DNA of 64,000 nt, from assembly GCF_013359685.1 (NCBI RefSeq), contig NZ_JABFMV010000001.1, positions 438,858 to 502,857 on the forward strand, in the 5' to 3' direction. Below are positions 15,357 to 24,632 of this stretch, piece after piece. Both the position numbers and the translations under genes were made by a program. Below the pieces are notes generated by a model. The model ran no database searches. It was not told where the DNA came from and worked only from the letters and a program-made list of their open reading frames with translations. This DNA comes from Leifsonia sp. C5G2. Lineage in GTDB: Bacteria > Actinomycetota > Actinomycetes > Actinomycetales > Microbacteriaceae. Numbering within the stretch: the first letter of the stretch is position 1; every line of letters begins with the position of its first letter.

Positions 15357-15406
15357 GAGTAACCGCGGGAATCCGCGCCGAGTCGTGACGTGATGTCACC
15401 ACTCGG
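15357..15406 (-). repeat. 50-base upstream repeat, copy A
   Basis: This element matches the copy at 15898-15947 at 41 of 50 positions without gaps. It lies 43 bases before the GNAT start on the minus strand and contains GTGACATCACGTCAC, an interrupted palindrome. It may be a shared promoter/operator or a small dispersed repeat. Confidence 0.65.
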
Positions 15407-15410
15407 CGGC

Positions 15411-15848
15411 TCAGCGGACCGGGTTCGCCGCCATGTAGTCGCGCATGGGCACGAGGTTTTCCAGCGGCGCGAAGTACCCGAACCCGGGCAGGTCGAAGAC
15501 GATCCCGCGCACACCGGAGTCGGCGAAGGAGGCGGCCCACTCGATCGCGTCGGGCATCGGCACCGTCAGCACGCGGGATGCGGCATCCTCGTCGAGCCCG
15601 GCGCTCAGTGCACCGTCGTGCGCGCGGGCGATCGTGGTGAACGCGAAGAGCATCGGTCCTGACTCCAGCTCGCCCACGAACGGGGACGGCGCGTCGTCGG
15701 TCCCGCGGGCGATGAACGCCCAGCGAGGGAGGGCGTAGACCGCGCGCCACAGCGCATCCATCGCCGCGAAGTCCCCCGGCGCCGCTGCGCGCAGGGCCGT
15801 GGCCGCTGCGTCGACCTCCGCGACCACCCGCTCGTCCGCCGGATCCAT
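15411..15848 (-). CDS. Hypothetical protein (145 aa)
   Basis: A soluble alpha/beta protein with an N-terminal helical part (VAEVDAAATALRAAAPGDFAAMDALWRAVYAL), a central strand pair (FVGELESGPMLFAFTTIARA) and the segment TVPMPDAIEWAASFADSGVRG. The middle recalls SseB-like N-terminal domains, but I cannot confirm this. It lies between a MarR gene and a GNAT gene on the same strand and has its own upstream copy of the 50-base repeat. Confidence 0.7.
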   Translation of the reverse strand: MDPADERVVAEVDAAATALRAAAPGDFAAMDALWRAVYALPRWAFIARGTDDAPSPFVGELESGPMLFAFTTIARAHDGALSAGLDEDAASRVLTVPMPDAIEWAASFADSGVRGIVFDLPGFGYFAPLENLVPMRDYMAANPVR

Positions 15849-15897
15849 CCACTCCCCCTGCCGTCGTCCGCCACCACCGTACTCCGCCCCGAGACGG

Positions 15898-15947
15898 GAG
15901 TATTCGCGAGAATCCGAGCCGAGTGGCGACGAGATGTCACCGTTCGG
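15898..15947 (-). repeat. 50-base upstream repeat, copy B
   Basis: This partner of the element at 15357-15406 is 41/50 identical to it. It lies 49 bases before the start of the hypothetical gene at 15848 and overlaps the last bases of the MarR gene. The equal spacing to two separate starts suggests a regulatory role. Confidence 0.65.
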
Positions 15948-16356
15948 ACGGCGCGGTGAGGCGGGCCAGGGTTTCCAGTAGGGCCGCGCGTTGGGGCTCG
16001 TCGAGCGGCGCGAAGAGGTCGTCGAGCACGTCGGCGGCCACCACGTGGCCCTCCTCCAGCGCAGCGCGGCCGGCGTCGGTCAGCTCGTGGTCGATGCGGC
16101 GCCCGCGGCCGGCCGTCCTGACGATGAGCCCGCGCTCGGCCAGCCGGTTCGCCAGGGTGCCGAAGGCCTGGTCGCTCTGGAACGTGGCGGCGGCGAGGTC
16201 GTGCCCCGAAGCCCCGGGCATGCGCGCGATGGCGCGCAGCGCGTCCCACTGCACCAGGCTGATCCCGACCGGGCGGAGCGCGGCGTCCATCGTGCGGTGG
16301 TTGCGGTACTGCGCCCGCTTGATCGCCAGGCCGAGTGCTTCCAGATCCACCGTCAT
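15937..16356 (-). CDS. MarR family transcriptional regulator
   Basis: The 139-residue protein has the MarR winged helix: a dimer helix at the N-terminus, then WDALRAIARMPGASGHDLAAATFQSDQAFGTLANRLAERG (recognition region about residues 37-76), the wing GRGRRIDHELTDAGRAALE, and a C-terminal dimer helix. It is divergent from an alpha/beta hydrolase gene with an AT-rich inverted repeat between the starts, so it should repress that gene. Confidence 0.9.
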   Translation of the reverse strand: MTVDLEALGLAIKRAQYRNHRTMDAALRPVGISLVQWDALRAIARMPGASGHDLAAATFQSDQAFGTLANRLAERGLIVRTAGRGRRIDHELTDAGRAALEEGHVVAADVLDDLFAPLDEPQRAALLETLARLTAPSER

Positions 16357-16366
16357 GGTGTTACTG

Positions 16367-16396
16367 TATCAATACTCGTAGATAAACATGTTGATA
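16367..16396. promoter_or_regulatory. Probable MarR operator/promoter region
   Basis: TATCAA (16367-16372) and TTGATA (16391-16396) form an inverted repeat within the only AT-rich stretch between the divergent MarR and hydrolase genes. The position directly before the hydrolase ribosome binding site suits repression. Confidence 0.6.
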
Positions 16397-16408
16397 TAGG
16401 AGCCCGCT

Positions 16409-17197
16409 ATGATGATCAGCCTTCCCGTCGACCTCCCCGCGCTGGAGGCCGGCGAACCGGCCGCCCCCGAAGCGCTCGTCCTGCACGGCGGGGGCGGACC
16501 GCGCACGGTCGCGCCGATCGTCGCGCACCTCGCCGCGACCATGCAGGTCGTGGCGCCCACACACCCGGGCTGGGAGGGGACGGCCCGGCCGGGCTCGATC
16601 TCCTCCATCGCCGACCTCGCCACCGGCTACCTCGACCGGCTCCTCGACCGCGGCGAGCGCGGCGTCACCGTGGTCGGCTCCTCCATCGGCGGCTGGATCG
16701 CGCTGGAGATGGCGGTGCAGGCGGCCACGGACTCCCGCTACTCGGGCCTCCTCTCCGCCGTCATCGATATCGACGGCGTCGGTGTGGTCGTCGAGGGAGA
16801 ACCGATCGCGGACTTCTTCGCCCTCGACGCGCGCGGCCTCGCCGAGCTCGCCTGGCATGACCCGGAGCGCGGCTACATCGACCCGGCCGCCCTCACCGAC
16901 GAGCAGCGCGCCATCCAGCAGGGGAACGGTCGCACCATGGCCGCGATCGCCGCCGCCATGAGCGACCCCGGCCTGCTCGGCCGCCTCGCCGCCATCGGCG
17001 TCCCGACGCTCATGGTGTGGGGCGACAGCGACAGGATCGTCACCCCCGCCTACGGCCGTGCCCTCGCGGCCGCCGTCCCCCGCGCCCGGTTCGCCGAGAT
17101 CCCGGATGCCGGACACCTGCCGCACCTGGAGAACCCGGAGTCCGTGTGGCGAGTCGTGGACCCCTTCCTGGCAGAGGTCACGCCGCGCCGGGCCTGA
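16409..17197 (+). CDS. Alpha/beta hydrolase (serine type)
   Basis: This 262-residue hydrolase shows the oxyanion motif LHGGGGP (about residues 25-31) and the nucleophile elbow VVGSSIGGWIAL with Ser92. The acid is in MVWGDSDRIVTP and the catalytic His in DAGHLPHLENP. Substrate is unknown; esters or xenobiotics are typical for MarR-controlled members. AGGAG lies six bases before the ATG. Confidence 0.9.
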   Translation: MMISLPVDLPALEAGEPAAPEALVLHGGGGPRTVAPIVAHLAATMQVVAPTHPGWEGTARPGSISSIADLATGYLDRLLDRGERGVTVVGSSIGGWIALEMAVQAATDSRYSGLLSAVIDIDGVGVVVEGEPIADFFALDARGLAELAWHDPERGYIDPAALTDEQRAIQQGNGRTMAAIAAAMSDPGLLGRLAAIGVPTLMVWGDSDRIVTPAYGRALAAAVPRARFAEIPDAGHLPHLENPESVWRVVDPFLAEVTPRRA

Positions 17198-17217
17198 GCG
17201 GCCGCCGGGCCTGAGCC

Positions 17218-18141
17218 TCAGTCGAGGTGGTCGAGGTAGCGGAGGATGATGCCCTCGCGCAGCGCCCACGGGCACACCTCGAGCTCATCCACGTCGAACG
17301 CCCGCATCGCCTCCCGCAGCACGATTCCGCCCGCGACGATCTGGAACGCGCGGTCGGAGGTGATGCCGGGGAGGGCCGTCCGGGACTCCGCCGGCATCCG
17401 GCCGAGCCGCGGGACCCAGTCCGCGAGCCCGGAGCGGGTCAGGTGCACGCGGTCGTCGCCTCCGGCGCGCGCGGAGGTGGTCCCGGCGAGCCGGGCAAGC
17501 GACCGGATCGTCTTCGAGGTGCCGATGACGTGGTCGCCGTCGCCGCGCTCGAACTCCGGCACCACCGCGGCGAGGAGCCGTCGCGCGTGGTCGCGGAGCT
17601 CCTCCACCTGCTCGTCGCGCGGCGGGTCGTCGTGGAGGAAGCCGATGGTCGCGCGTCCCGCGCCAAGCGGCACGGACACCGCGGTGTCCGGGTACTCGTC
17701 GGTGCCCGAGGCGATCTCCAGCGACCCTCCGCCGATGTCCAGCAGCAGGATGCGGCCGGAGGACCACCCGAGCCAGCGCCGCACGGCGAGGAAGGTCAGC
17801 CGCGCCTCGTCCGCCCCGGAGAGCACCTGCAGGTCCACGCCGGTCTGCTGCCGGACGCGCTCGAGGAGCTCGGGACCGTTGGTCGCCTCCCTCAGCGCGG
17901 AGGTGGCGAAGGGCAGCAGCTCGTCGATGTCCTCCTCCTCCGCGACCCGCAGCGCCGACGAGATGGCGTCGAGCAGCGCATCGCAGCCCTCGTCGCTGAT
18001 GCTGCCGTCCGGCGCGATGTAGCGCATGAGGCGGAGCACCGACTTGTGCGTCGCCGCCGGGAGGGGCCGCGCGCCCGGGTGGGCGTCGACGACGAGCAGA
18101 TGGACGGTGTTCGATCCGACATCGAGGACTCCGAGGCGCAC
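17218..18141 (-). CDS. Ppx/GppA family phosphatase
   Basis: The 307-residue protein belongs to the exopolyphosphatase/pppGpp phosphohydrolase family of the actin-like ATPase fold. It begins LGVLDVGSNTVHLLVVDA (phosphate-1 loop), has LLLDIGGGSLEIASG (phosphate-2 loop) near residues 138-152, and IGTSKTIRSLARL. Actinobacteria often have two such proteins of this short length. It is the last gene of a minus-strand run beginning with the sugar-uptake genes, 9 bases after the HAD gene, which is an unusual place for it. Confidence 0.9.
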   Translation of the reverse strand: MRLGVLDVGSNTVHLLVVDAHPGARPLPAATHKSVLRLMRYIAPDGSISDEGCDALLDAISSALRVAEEEDIDELLPFATSALREATNGPELLERVRQQTGVDLQVLSGADEARLTFLAVRRWLGWSSGRILLLDIGGGSLEIASGTDEYPDTAVSVPLGAGRATIGFLHDDPPRDEQVEELRDHARRLLAAVVPEFERGDGDHVIGTSKTIRSLARLAGTTSARAGGDDRVHLTRSGLADWVPRLGRMPAESRTALPGITSDRAFQIVAGGIVLREAMRAFDVDELEVCPWALREGIILRYLDHLD

Positions 18142-18150
18142 GATCGGAGA

Positions 18151-18930
18151 CTATTGCACGGCGGACGATCCGGCGAGCGGGAGCTCGCGATCGGGTGCCA
18201 GGAGCGCTTCGACCACGGCTGCGGTCTCCGTCCAGTCATGGACGGAGACCGACGGGATGCCGAGCTTCAGCACCGGATAGTCGTTCCCGTCCGGGTCGAG
18301 CCTGTCCCCGACGAACAGCATGTCGGAGAACGGGATGCCTGTCAGCGACGCGAGCCTCGTCATCCCGTACGCCTTGTCCACCCCGCGGCGGGTGATGTCG
18401 ATGCTGGTCGAGCCGCCTGCACGCACCTCCAGCCCGGGGAGCCTCGCCTGCAGCGCCGCACGGAGGTCCCTCCGCCGGGTCCGGTCGGGGTCCCAGGCGG
18501 CCTTCACCGCGACGGGCGCCGACTGGCCGAGTGCGGAGAACGTGATCTGGGAGCCGCGGTCCTCGATCACCGGTCCCCACGTGTTCTCCTCCCAGAGCCC
18601 GAGGCGCGATGCCTCCTCCTCCACGGCCGTCACGGTCTCCGCGCGTTCGCTGTCGCTCAGGTCTTCGGCGTAGACGAGCCGCCACCGCTCCCCCTCCCAG
18701 CGCAGGTAGCGCGTCCCGCAGGTCGGCATCAGGTGGAGCCTGTCGAGACGTGCCGACCCCGGCAGGCGGGAGAGGAGCTGGTCGCGGAACTGCTCGAACC
18801 GGCCTCCCGAGATCACGCACACCTGCGCGATCTCGAGGAGCCGGGTCAGCAGCCCGGCCATGCGCGGGTCGAGGGGCGACTTGGAGACCGCGAGGGTGTC
18901 ATCGAGGTCGAAGGCGACGAGGCGGGGCAT
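18151..18930 (-). CDS. HAD-IIB hydrolase, phosphomannomutase-like
   Basis: This 259-residue HAD enzyme has DLDDTLAVSKSPLD (motif I nucleophile and acid/base Asp), CVISGGRFEQF (motif II) and FVGDRLDPDGNDYPV (motif IV). The cap carries EDRGSQITFSALGQ and STSIDITRRGVDKAYG, which resemble eukaryote-type alpha-phosphomannomutase. It could interconvert mannose 1- and 6-phosphate or be a sugar phosphatase. Its ATG overlaps the stop of the LacI gene by one base (TGATG). Together with the GH130 enzyme of the same run, a mannose-phosphate role is attractive, but that is inference. Confidence 0.8.
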   Translation of the reverse strand: MPRLVAFDLDDTLAVSKSPLDPRMAGLLTRLLEIAQVCVISGGRFEQFRDQLLSRLPGSARLDRLHLMPTCGTRYLRWEGERWRLVYAEDLSDSERAETVTAVEEEASRLGLWEENTWGPVIEDRGSQITFSALGQSAPVAVKAAWDPDRTRRRDLRAALQARLPGLEVRAGGSTSIDITRRGVDKAYGMTRLASLTGIPFSDMLFVGDRLDPDGNDYPVLKLGIPSVSVHDWTETAAVVEALLAPDRELPLAGSSAVQ

Positions 18931-20033
18931 CAGGGGGTCCTTTCCTGGCGGGGCGGAGGCGGGGGCGGGCAGGTGCTGCCGCGGACGACGAGCTCTGCGC
19001 GCGGGGGCGCGGGCATCCCCGAGCGGCCGCCGTCGATGCTGGCGAGGAGGAGGCGGGCGCAGGCCCGTCCCCATGCTGCCTCGTCCCTCCTCACGGTCGT
19101 CAGCGCGGGAGTCGTGGACGCGGCGACGGGGTCGTCGTCGAGGCCGACCACCGAGAGCTTCGTGGGCACCGACAGCCCGAGGGCCGCTGTCGTGCGGAGG
19201 CCCGCCGCGGCGAGCAGCGCCGTCTCGTAGACGATCGCCGTCGGCGGCGACGAGCCTGCCACGAGCGCGGCGGTCGCCTCCTCCGCAGCGACCGGCGAGG
19301 GGTTCGGCAGAGGACGCGGCACGACCTCGACTCCGAACAGACGCGCCTCGTCGCCGAAGGCGTCGAGAAGAGCCAGTTCCGTCGCGACGAGGGCGACGCG
19401 TCGATGGCCGAGGGCCGCCAGGTGGCGGGCCGCGAGGCGCGCCCGCTCCTTGCGATCGGCGACCGCCGCGGCAGCCGGTGCCGGGGCGGCCACGAATGGC
19501 AGTCCCGACCGGATCAGAAGGGCCGGCACTCCGTCGCCGGTCCCGAGCGCGCCGACGAGCACGACATCCACCTGGGACTCCCCGGCGAACACGGCGTACG
19601 CCTCTTCCTCGTCGAAGGCGGACGAGACGGCGCGGACCACCAGCGCGGTGCCGCCCGAGGCGAGGGCGCCGCCGAGCCTCTCCAGGAAGCCGACCACGTC
19701 CGTCCACGGGCCCGGAGCGGGACCGTCCAGGCGGATCACCAGACCGACGCTCCGCGGCCGCTTCCTGGCCAGGGCCCGTGCGCGGGCGTTCGGCGTCCAG
19801 CCGAGGTCCTCCGCTGCGCGCACGATGCGGGCCTGGGTGGCAGCGCTGAGCCCGCGGCGCCCGTTGAAGACGAACGAGACGGCGCTCTTGGAGACCCGGG
19901 CCCGCGCGGCGACGTCCGCGATGGTGACGGGGCGCTCGCCCGGTGGCGGGGAGGAGTCGGCGGCGGGGCCGGAGCCCGGGCCCGAACCGGACCCCGGCCC
20001 CGCCGCCCCGCCGGTCAGCCCGCCACGGCCCAT
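18930..20033 (-). CDS. LacI family transcriptional regulator (second of the PL8 locus)
   Basis: The regulator is about 367 residues. An unusual Gly/Pro/Ser-rich leader of about 35 residues precedes the LacI helix-turn-helix TIADVAARARVSKSAVSFVFNGR. A periplasmic-binding-like sensor domain follows, ending in LSVVGLDDDPVAASTTPALTT. The ATG at 20033 lies 19 bases inside the 3' end of the lyase gene, indicating coupling. A start further in is possible, since the low-complexity leader is not needed for DNA binding. It probably senses a breakdown product of the polysaccharide. Confidence 0.85.
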   Translation of the reverse strand: MGRGGLTGGAAGPGSGSGPGSGPAADSSPPPGERPVTIADVAARARVSKSAVSFVFNGRRGLSAATQARIVRAAEDLGWTPNARARALARKRPRSVGLVIRLDGPAPGPWTDVVGFLERLGGALASGGTALVVRAVSSAFDEEEAYAVFAGESQVDVVLVGALGTGDGVPALLIRSGLPFVAAPAPAAAAVADRKERARLAARHLAALGHRRVALVATELALLDAFGDEARLFGVEVVPRPLPNPSPVAAEEATAALVAGSSPPTAIVYETALLAAAGLRTTAALGLSVPTKLSVVGLDDDPVAASTTPALTTVRRDEAAWGRACARLLLASIDGGRSGMPAPPRAELVVRGSTCPPPPPPRQERTP

Positions 20034-23000
20034 GGCCCGTTGGCCGCGCCAGGGGCCTGGTTGCGGGTGTACCACTTGGCGACGTACACGACGCCCTTGT
20101 AGCTGGCGCGGTCCCCGGCGTTGAAGACGCGCGACGGCGTCCAGAGGGCGGTGCCGTCCGGCGCGGTCGCGATCTCCTGCCACGGCCCGGTCACCGACCC
20201 GGGGACGTCGCCGCGGCTGTACCAGCCCGCGAGGAACGTCCGGCCCTGGTAGTCGACGGTGTCACCGGCGCCGAAGACACGGGAGGCCGTCCACACCGCC
20301 TGCCCGCTCTCGGTCATCGCGAGCTCCTGCCAGGCCCCGGTGTTGCTGAGGCCGGGCTGCTCGCCCTTGGTCGACCATCCCGCCCTGTAGACCGAACTGC
20401 GGTAGCTGACGATGTCGCCGGTCTTGTAGCTTGTCGTCTTGACCCAGGCATCCGGGAGGGTGACCGTCACGGCGACCGTCGTGCTGGCGCCCGCGACCGT
20501 GTCGCTGCCGCTGTACGCCGCCGTCAGGGTGTGGACGCCCGCGGCCAGGCCGACCGGCAGCGTCACCGTCGCGACGCCGTCGCGCAGGGGCGCCGTGCCG
20601 CGGCTCTTGTCGCCCTCGGTGAGCGCGACCTGCCCGGTCACCGGCAGCGGCGACGTGACGGTGACGGTGACGGTCGCCGCCGTGCCCCACGCCGTCGTGA
20701 CGGCCGGAGCGCTGATCGCCGAGGTGACGCGCAGCCCGTCGATGGCGCTCTTCAGCGCCGCCGCGCGGGCGTCGATCGCGGACTGGGTCGAGTCGGCCGC
20801 CGTCAGGGTCGCCTTGGCCGCTTCCAGTGCCGGCACCAGCGGCGCCCAGCTCGAGGGCGTGTACTGCGTGCTGTCCAGACCGTTCGCGCGGTCGACCAGC
20901 GCCTGCAGCGCACTCCGGTCGACCGCGACCGTGACCGGGCAGCGGACGAACTCGTCGCCCGCGCTGTGCACGAGCACGATGGAGGTGCTCCCCGGCGCCC
21001 CGGTCTTCAGCGGGACCGCGAGCGTTCCGTCGGCGGCCGCCTGCGGTGCCGACGCGACCGCCGCGACCGACGGGTCGAGCGAGTACGCCGTGAACGTGTC
21101 CCCGCCGTCGACCGGCGTGATGGTCGCGCCGAGCGTCGAGGTGCTGTTGCGCTCCGCGTTCACGGGGGCGCCGCACGCCAGGCTGTAGCCGCCGTAGAGC
21201 TCGAACTCCCAGATGTTGAGGCCGTACTTCGTCGCGGGCGACCCGATCACCCGGACGTACCGCACCTCCGCCGTCGGGAAGTCGGTCGTGTCGCGGCGGT
21301 GGTCGGCGGTGCCGGCGTTCTGCACGCGCGCGAGCGGCGTCCAGTCCGACCCGTTCGCCGATCCCTCGATCCGGTAGTCGGTGGAGTTGCCCGTCTCCCA
21401 CTCGACGACGGCCTGCGAGACCGGGCGCACCGACCCGAGGTCGACCTGCAGCCAGTTCTGGTTGGTGTACGGCGCCGAGCCGGACGGCCGGGCCGACGAC
21501 CACTTCGTGGTCTTCGAGCCGTCCGTGGCGGCGGTGGGCTGCACGTTCGCCAGATTGTTGTACACGCTGTCCGCGGTGGTGGGCCTGCCCTGGGCGAGGT
21601 TCACCCGGCCGGCCGTCGCGGGCGCCGAGGCGATGGCGCTGTCGCCGAACACCTCGAACTCCCACACCGAGACGCCGTAGCTCGTGAGCGCGCGCTTCAC
21701 CGTCTGCATCCGCACGTACCGGCCGCTCGCGTTCAGCGTCACCAGGTCGGTGCCGCCGTCGCCGCCTGCCGCCGGGGTGGCGTAGGCGTCGCGCCAGGTG
21801 CTGCCGTCGTCCGAGACCTGGATCTTGTACTGGCTGGCGTAGGACGCCTCCCAGAACAGGCGGACCGCTCCGACCTTCTGCACCTTGCCGAGGTCGACCT
21901 GCAGCCACGACGTGTCCGGCGACCCTGTGCGGTCGGCGATCCAGCGCGTCGTCGCGTTGCCGTCCGTCGCGCTGGCAGGGCTGGTGCCGTCGGAGGCCGT
22001 CGTCGGGGCGCCGAGGGCGAGGTTCACGCTCGCGGCGGCCGCGAACTCGGCGATGGAGTAGGTGCCGCCTCCCGGTCCATCGAGCGGCAGGATGCGGACG
22101 AAGTTCGCCGCGGTCGCCGGGAAGTCGACGTGCTGGTGGCCGCCCGTGCCGTTCTGGACCAGCTTCTGGTCGGTCCAGGTCTGCCCGTCGGTCGAGGTCT
22201 GGAGGAGGAAGCGGCCGGCGTAGTCGGCGCCCCAGTCGATGTCCGCGCCCGTCGCGTACGAGCCCGCGGCGAGCCGCTGCTGCAGCCACGGCGCAGCCCC
22301 GGCGGACTGCCAGGTCGTCGTCGTGTCCTTGTCGCCCGCCTGCGACGGTCCGTGGCCGGCGGCCGAACCGCTCGCGGTGTACGGCGATCCGTCGGAGTCG
22401 TCGACGGCCAGCGGCTCTGTGACGGTCTTGCCCAGGTTCGCGCCCGAGCCGAGCACGAAGGTGCCGTGCGACGCGCTCGCCCCGCCCTTCAGTGCGACGT
22501 CGACGAGCAGACCGGGCTGGCTCGGGTTCGACAGGCTCACCACCGGGGTGCCGGAGGACTCGTCGAGCATCACGATGCTCGGCTGGCTCACCGAGAGCGT
22601 GCGGCCGTCGCCGAGGTCCAGCGACCCGGCGCGGTAGAACGTCGCCATGGTCCGCTTGAGCCCGGGATGCTGCACCGCCTGCACCGAGGTGTCGTTGCGC
22701 AGCACCTTCACCGCGGGGTCTGCGGCGTACGCCTTGGTCTGCGCGGCCGACTTGGCGGGGAGCACGATGTACTCGTATCCCGCGTCCGTCGGCGCCGTCC
22801 CGTGGTCGAAGTAGAGCGTGAACGCGTCGTGGCTCTCGGGGTCGCCGCCGTAGTAGCTGCCGGTCTGCGTCTTGTCGGAGAGGGTCACCGGCTGGTCGGT
22901 CGGGAACACGTAGCCGACCTTGTCGTTGTAGGCCCACGACGGATCCCCGACGACCTTGCCGTCCGTGCCCGCGGCGAGGCTCTGCCCGTCGACCGACGCG

Positions 23001-24598
23001 TTGTCCTTCGCCGCGACCTGGTTGACCGTGGTGTGCACGGGCGCGGCCGAGGTGGAGCGGATGCCCGCGCCGAGGGCCACCATCTCGTCGTCGAAGTAGT
23101 AGTAGCTCTTCTGCGCCTGCGTGCCGGCCCGGTCCAGGCTCTCCACGCTCGCGCCGTAGGTGCCGTCCGAGACGCCGCCGGTGAAGGCGCCGCCGTTGGC
23201 CGACCGCCCGTCCTTTCCGAGGGTGGTCTCCTTCACGTACGGGACGGTCGTGCCCGGGTAGTGGTACCAGTCGAACGCCGGGCCGAGGTCGGTGTACTCC
23301 TTGTTCGTCACCTGGATGGCGGTCGTGCCGGTCCGGTTCCAGACGATCTCGTTGCCGACGTCCTTGCGGATGGTCGACCGGTACTCGCTGCCGACGGTTC
23401 GGCTCGAGTTGAGGCCGGTGACGATGCCGTAGCCCGCACGCTGGTGCGACGAGAACTCGGACCGCCAGAAGTAGCGGTCGCCGATGGCCCCGTTGCCCGT
23501 GGTCTTGCCGCGGATGTTGTCCGCCATCTCCCGGTAGTCGGTCGCGTACAGCGGGTCGGTGCGCGCCATCCGCTCCAGCGGGTCGAGGAAGACGGCCGCA
23601 TAGCTGGTGACGCCGTCCACCGTCGTCGCCGGACGGTAGAGCAGGTAGAGCATCTCGATCTCGCCGCGGATCAGCCAGCGGGTGCCGTCGACGATGTAGA
23701 ACGCGATCGTGTCGAGCTGGTCGCGGGTGAAGGCCAGGCTCGTGCCGCGGGCGGAGTCCGCCCACATCGCGACCATCGTGAACAGCGCCATCCCGTAGCC
23801 CTCGCTGTAGAGCTGTGCGCCGTGCGCCCAGAACGTCGCGTCGGGCTGCACGGCCTCCTGCACCGTGCCGGAGTCGTCGACGGCCACGGTCTGCACCATG
23901 GTGGCGAAGCCGGCCTTGATCTGGTCGGCGTTCCGGGTGGCGAGGGCCTTGTAGAGGTAGTCGGAGGTGCGCCAGGCGCCGTTCGCCCCGGCCGGGTCGA
24001 GCTTGCCCTGGTTGTGCTTGATCGCGAGGGCTGCGGCATCCGCCCCGAGGGCGTCCCCGACGAAGATCGAGATCCGCCCCATGGCGATCGACTCGCCGAT
24101 CTCGGTCTCCCACCAATTGGTGTTGCCCGGGTTCACCTGGTCCCAGTACGCGAGCGCGCGCTGCTCGGAGTCGATCAGCCGGGCGTCCTGGTACCCCTTC
24201 GCCGTCTTGTCCCGGTACGCCTGGGCGATGGCGACCATCCGGTAGAGCGCCTTGTAGGCGTCCCAGGTCTTGCCGTTCGCCGAGCTCGTGGTGTCCTGGT
24301 AGTTCACGTCCGACCAGGAGCCGTCCGCGTTCTGCGAGGCCACGTAGTCGAGCGCGTTCGAGGTCTGCGCCAGGTAGATGCCGTTGGCGATCTGCACCTC
24401 GTCACCCTGGCTGAGGTAGTAGTCCTGCAGGCGCGAGACGATGGTGGAGACGTCCGTCTCCAGGTCGGCGGCCTGGGCGGGAGCGGCGAGCCCGGCCGCG
24501 CCCAGCAGGGCGGCGACCAGGAAGGCCACGAACGCCGCCGCTCGCGAGCGGCGGGCGAGCGGGGGGCGTGGAGCGTTCGGAACGGGATGACGCGTCAT
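20015..24598 (-). CDS. Secreted polysaccharide lyase family 8 enzyme, multimodular
   Basis: The 1527-residue protein has a Sec signal peptide (about 1-43, AQA/A), a PL8 alpha/alpha toroid (about 45-400) and a beta-sandwich region (400-740). The catalytic set is visible: Asn206 in GANGAW, His259 in ATFWAHG and Tyr268 in YSEGYGM; the His-Tyr spacing of nine equals that of hyaluronate and xanthan lyases. There follow three F5/8-type (discoidin) modules (about 745-856, 857-986, 998-1137), a FIVAR segment (1227-1290), an Ig-like domain (1297-1380) and three CBM5/12-like repeats (1383-1425, 1434-1475, 1484-1525). It should cleave uronic-acid polysaccharides by beta-elimination outside the cell. The substrate (xanthan, hyaluronan, chondroitin or other) is not decided by sequence. 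Confidence 0.9.
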   Translation of the reverse strand: MTRHPVPNAPRPPLARRSRAAAFVAFLVAALLGAAGLAAPAQAADLETDVSTIVSRLQDYYLSQGDEVQIANGIYLAQTSNALDYVASQNADGSWSDVNYQDTTSSANGKTWDAYKALYRMVAIAQAYRDKTAKGYQDARLIDSEQRALAYWDQVNPGNTNWWETEIGESIAMGRISIFVGDALGADAAALAIKHNQGKLDPAGANGAWRTSDYLYKALATRNADQIKAGFATMVQTVAVDDSGTVQEAVQPDATFWAHGAQLYSEGYGMALFTMVAMWADSARGTSLAFTRDQLDTIAFYIVDGTRWLIRGEIEMLYLLYRPATTVDGVTSYAAVFLDPLERMARTDPLYATDYREMADNIRGKTTGNGAIGDRYFWRSEFSSHQRAGYGIVTGLNSSRTVGSEYRSTIRKDVGNEIVWNRTGTTAIQVTNKEYTDLGPAFDWYHYPGTTVPYVKETTLGKDGRSANGGAFTGGVSDGTYGASVESLDRAGTQAQKSYYYFDDEMVALGAGIRSTSAAPVHTTVNQVAAKDNASVDGQSLAAGTDGKVVGDPSWAYNDKVGYVFPTDQPVTLSDKTQTGSYYGGDPESHDAFTLYFDHGTAPTDAGYEYIVLPAKSAAQTKAYAADPAVKVLRNDTSVQAVQHPGLKRTMATFYRAGSLDLGDGRTLSVSQPSIVMLDESSGTPVVSLSNPSQPGLLVDVALKGGASASHGTFVLGSGANLGKTVTEPLAVDDSDGSPYTASGSAAGHGPSQAGDKDTTTTWQSAGAAPWLQQRLAAGSYATGADIDWGADYAGRFLLQTSTDGQTWTDQKLVQNGTGGHQHVDFPATAANFVRILPLDGPGGGTYSIAEFAAAASVNLALGAPTTASDGTSPASATDGNATTRWIADRTGSPDTSWLQVDLGKVQKVGAVRLFWEASYASQYKIQVSDDGSTWRDAYATPAAGGDGGTDLVTLNASGRYVRMQTVKRALTSYGVSVWEFEVFGDSAIASAPATAGRVNLAQGRPTTADSVYNNLANVQPTAATDGSKTTKWSSARPSGSAPYTNQNWLQVDLGSVRPVSQAVVEWETGNSTDYRIEGSANGSDWTPLARVQNAGTADHRRDTTDFPTAEVRYVRVIGSPATKYGLNIWEFELYGGYSLACGAPVNAERNSTSTLGATITPVDGGDTFTAYSLDPSVAAVASAPQAAADGTLAVPLKTGAPGSTSIVLVHSAGDEFVRCPVTVAVDRSALQALVDRANGLDSTQYTPSSWAPLVPALEAAKATLTAADSTQSAIDARAAALKSAIDGLRVTSAISAPAVTTAWGTAATVTVTVTSPLPVTGQVALTEGDKSRGTAPLRDGVATVTLPVGLAAGVHTLTAAYSGSDTVAGASTTVAVTVTLPDAWVKTTSYKTGDIVSYRSSVYRAGWSTKGEQPGLSNTGAWQELAMTESGQAVWTASRVFGAGDTVDYQGRTFLAGWYSRGDVPGSVTGPWQEIATAPDGTALWTPSRVFNAGDRASYKGVVYVAKWYTRNQAPGAANGPWAVAG

Positions 24599-24632
24599 TG
24601 CGCTGGACTCCTCGTGTGCTGGGGCGGTGCTG

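Noticed and set aside
17195-17220. Direct repeat of CCGCCGGGCCTGAG at the hydrolase gene end
   Set aside because: Two short GC-rich words around a stop codon are expected by chance in this composition, and no function is suggested.
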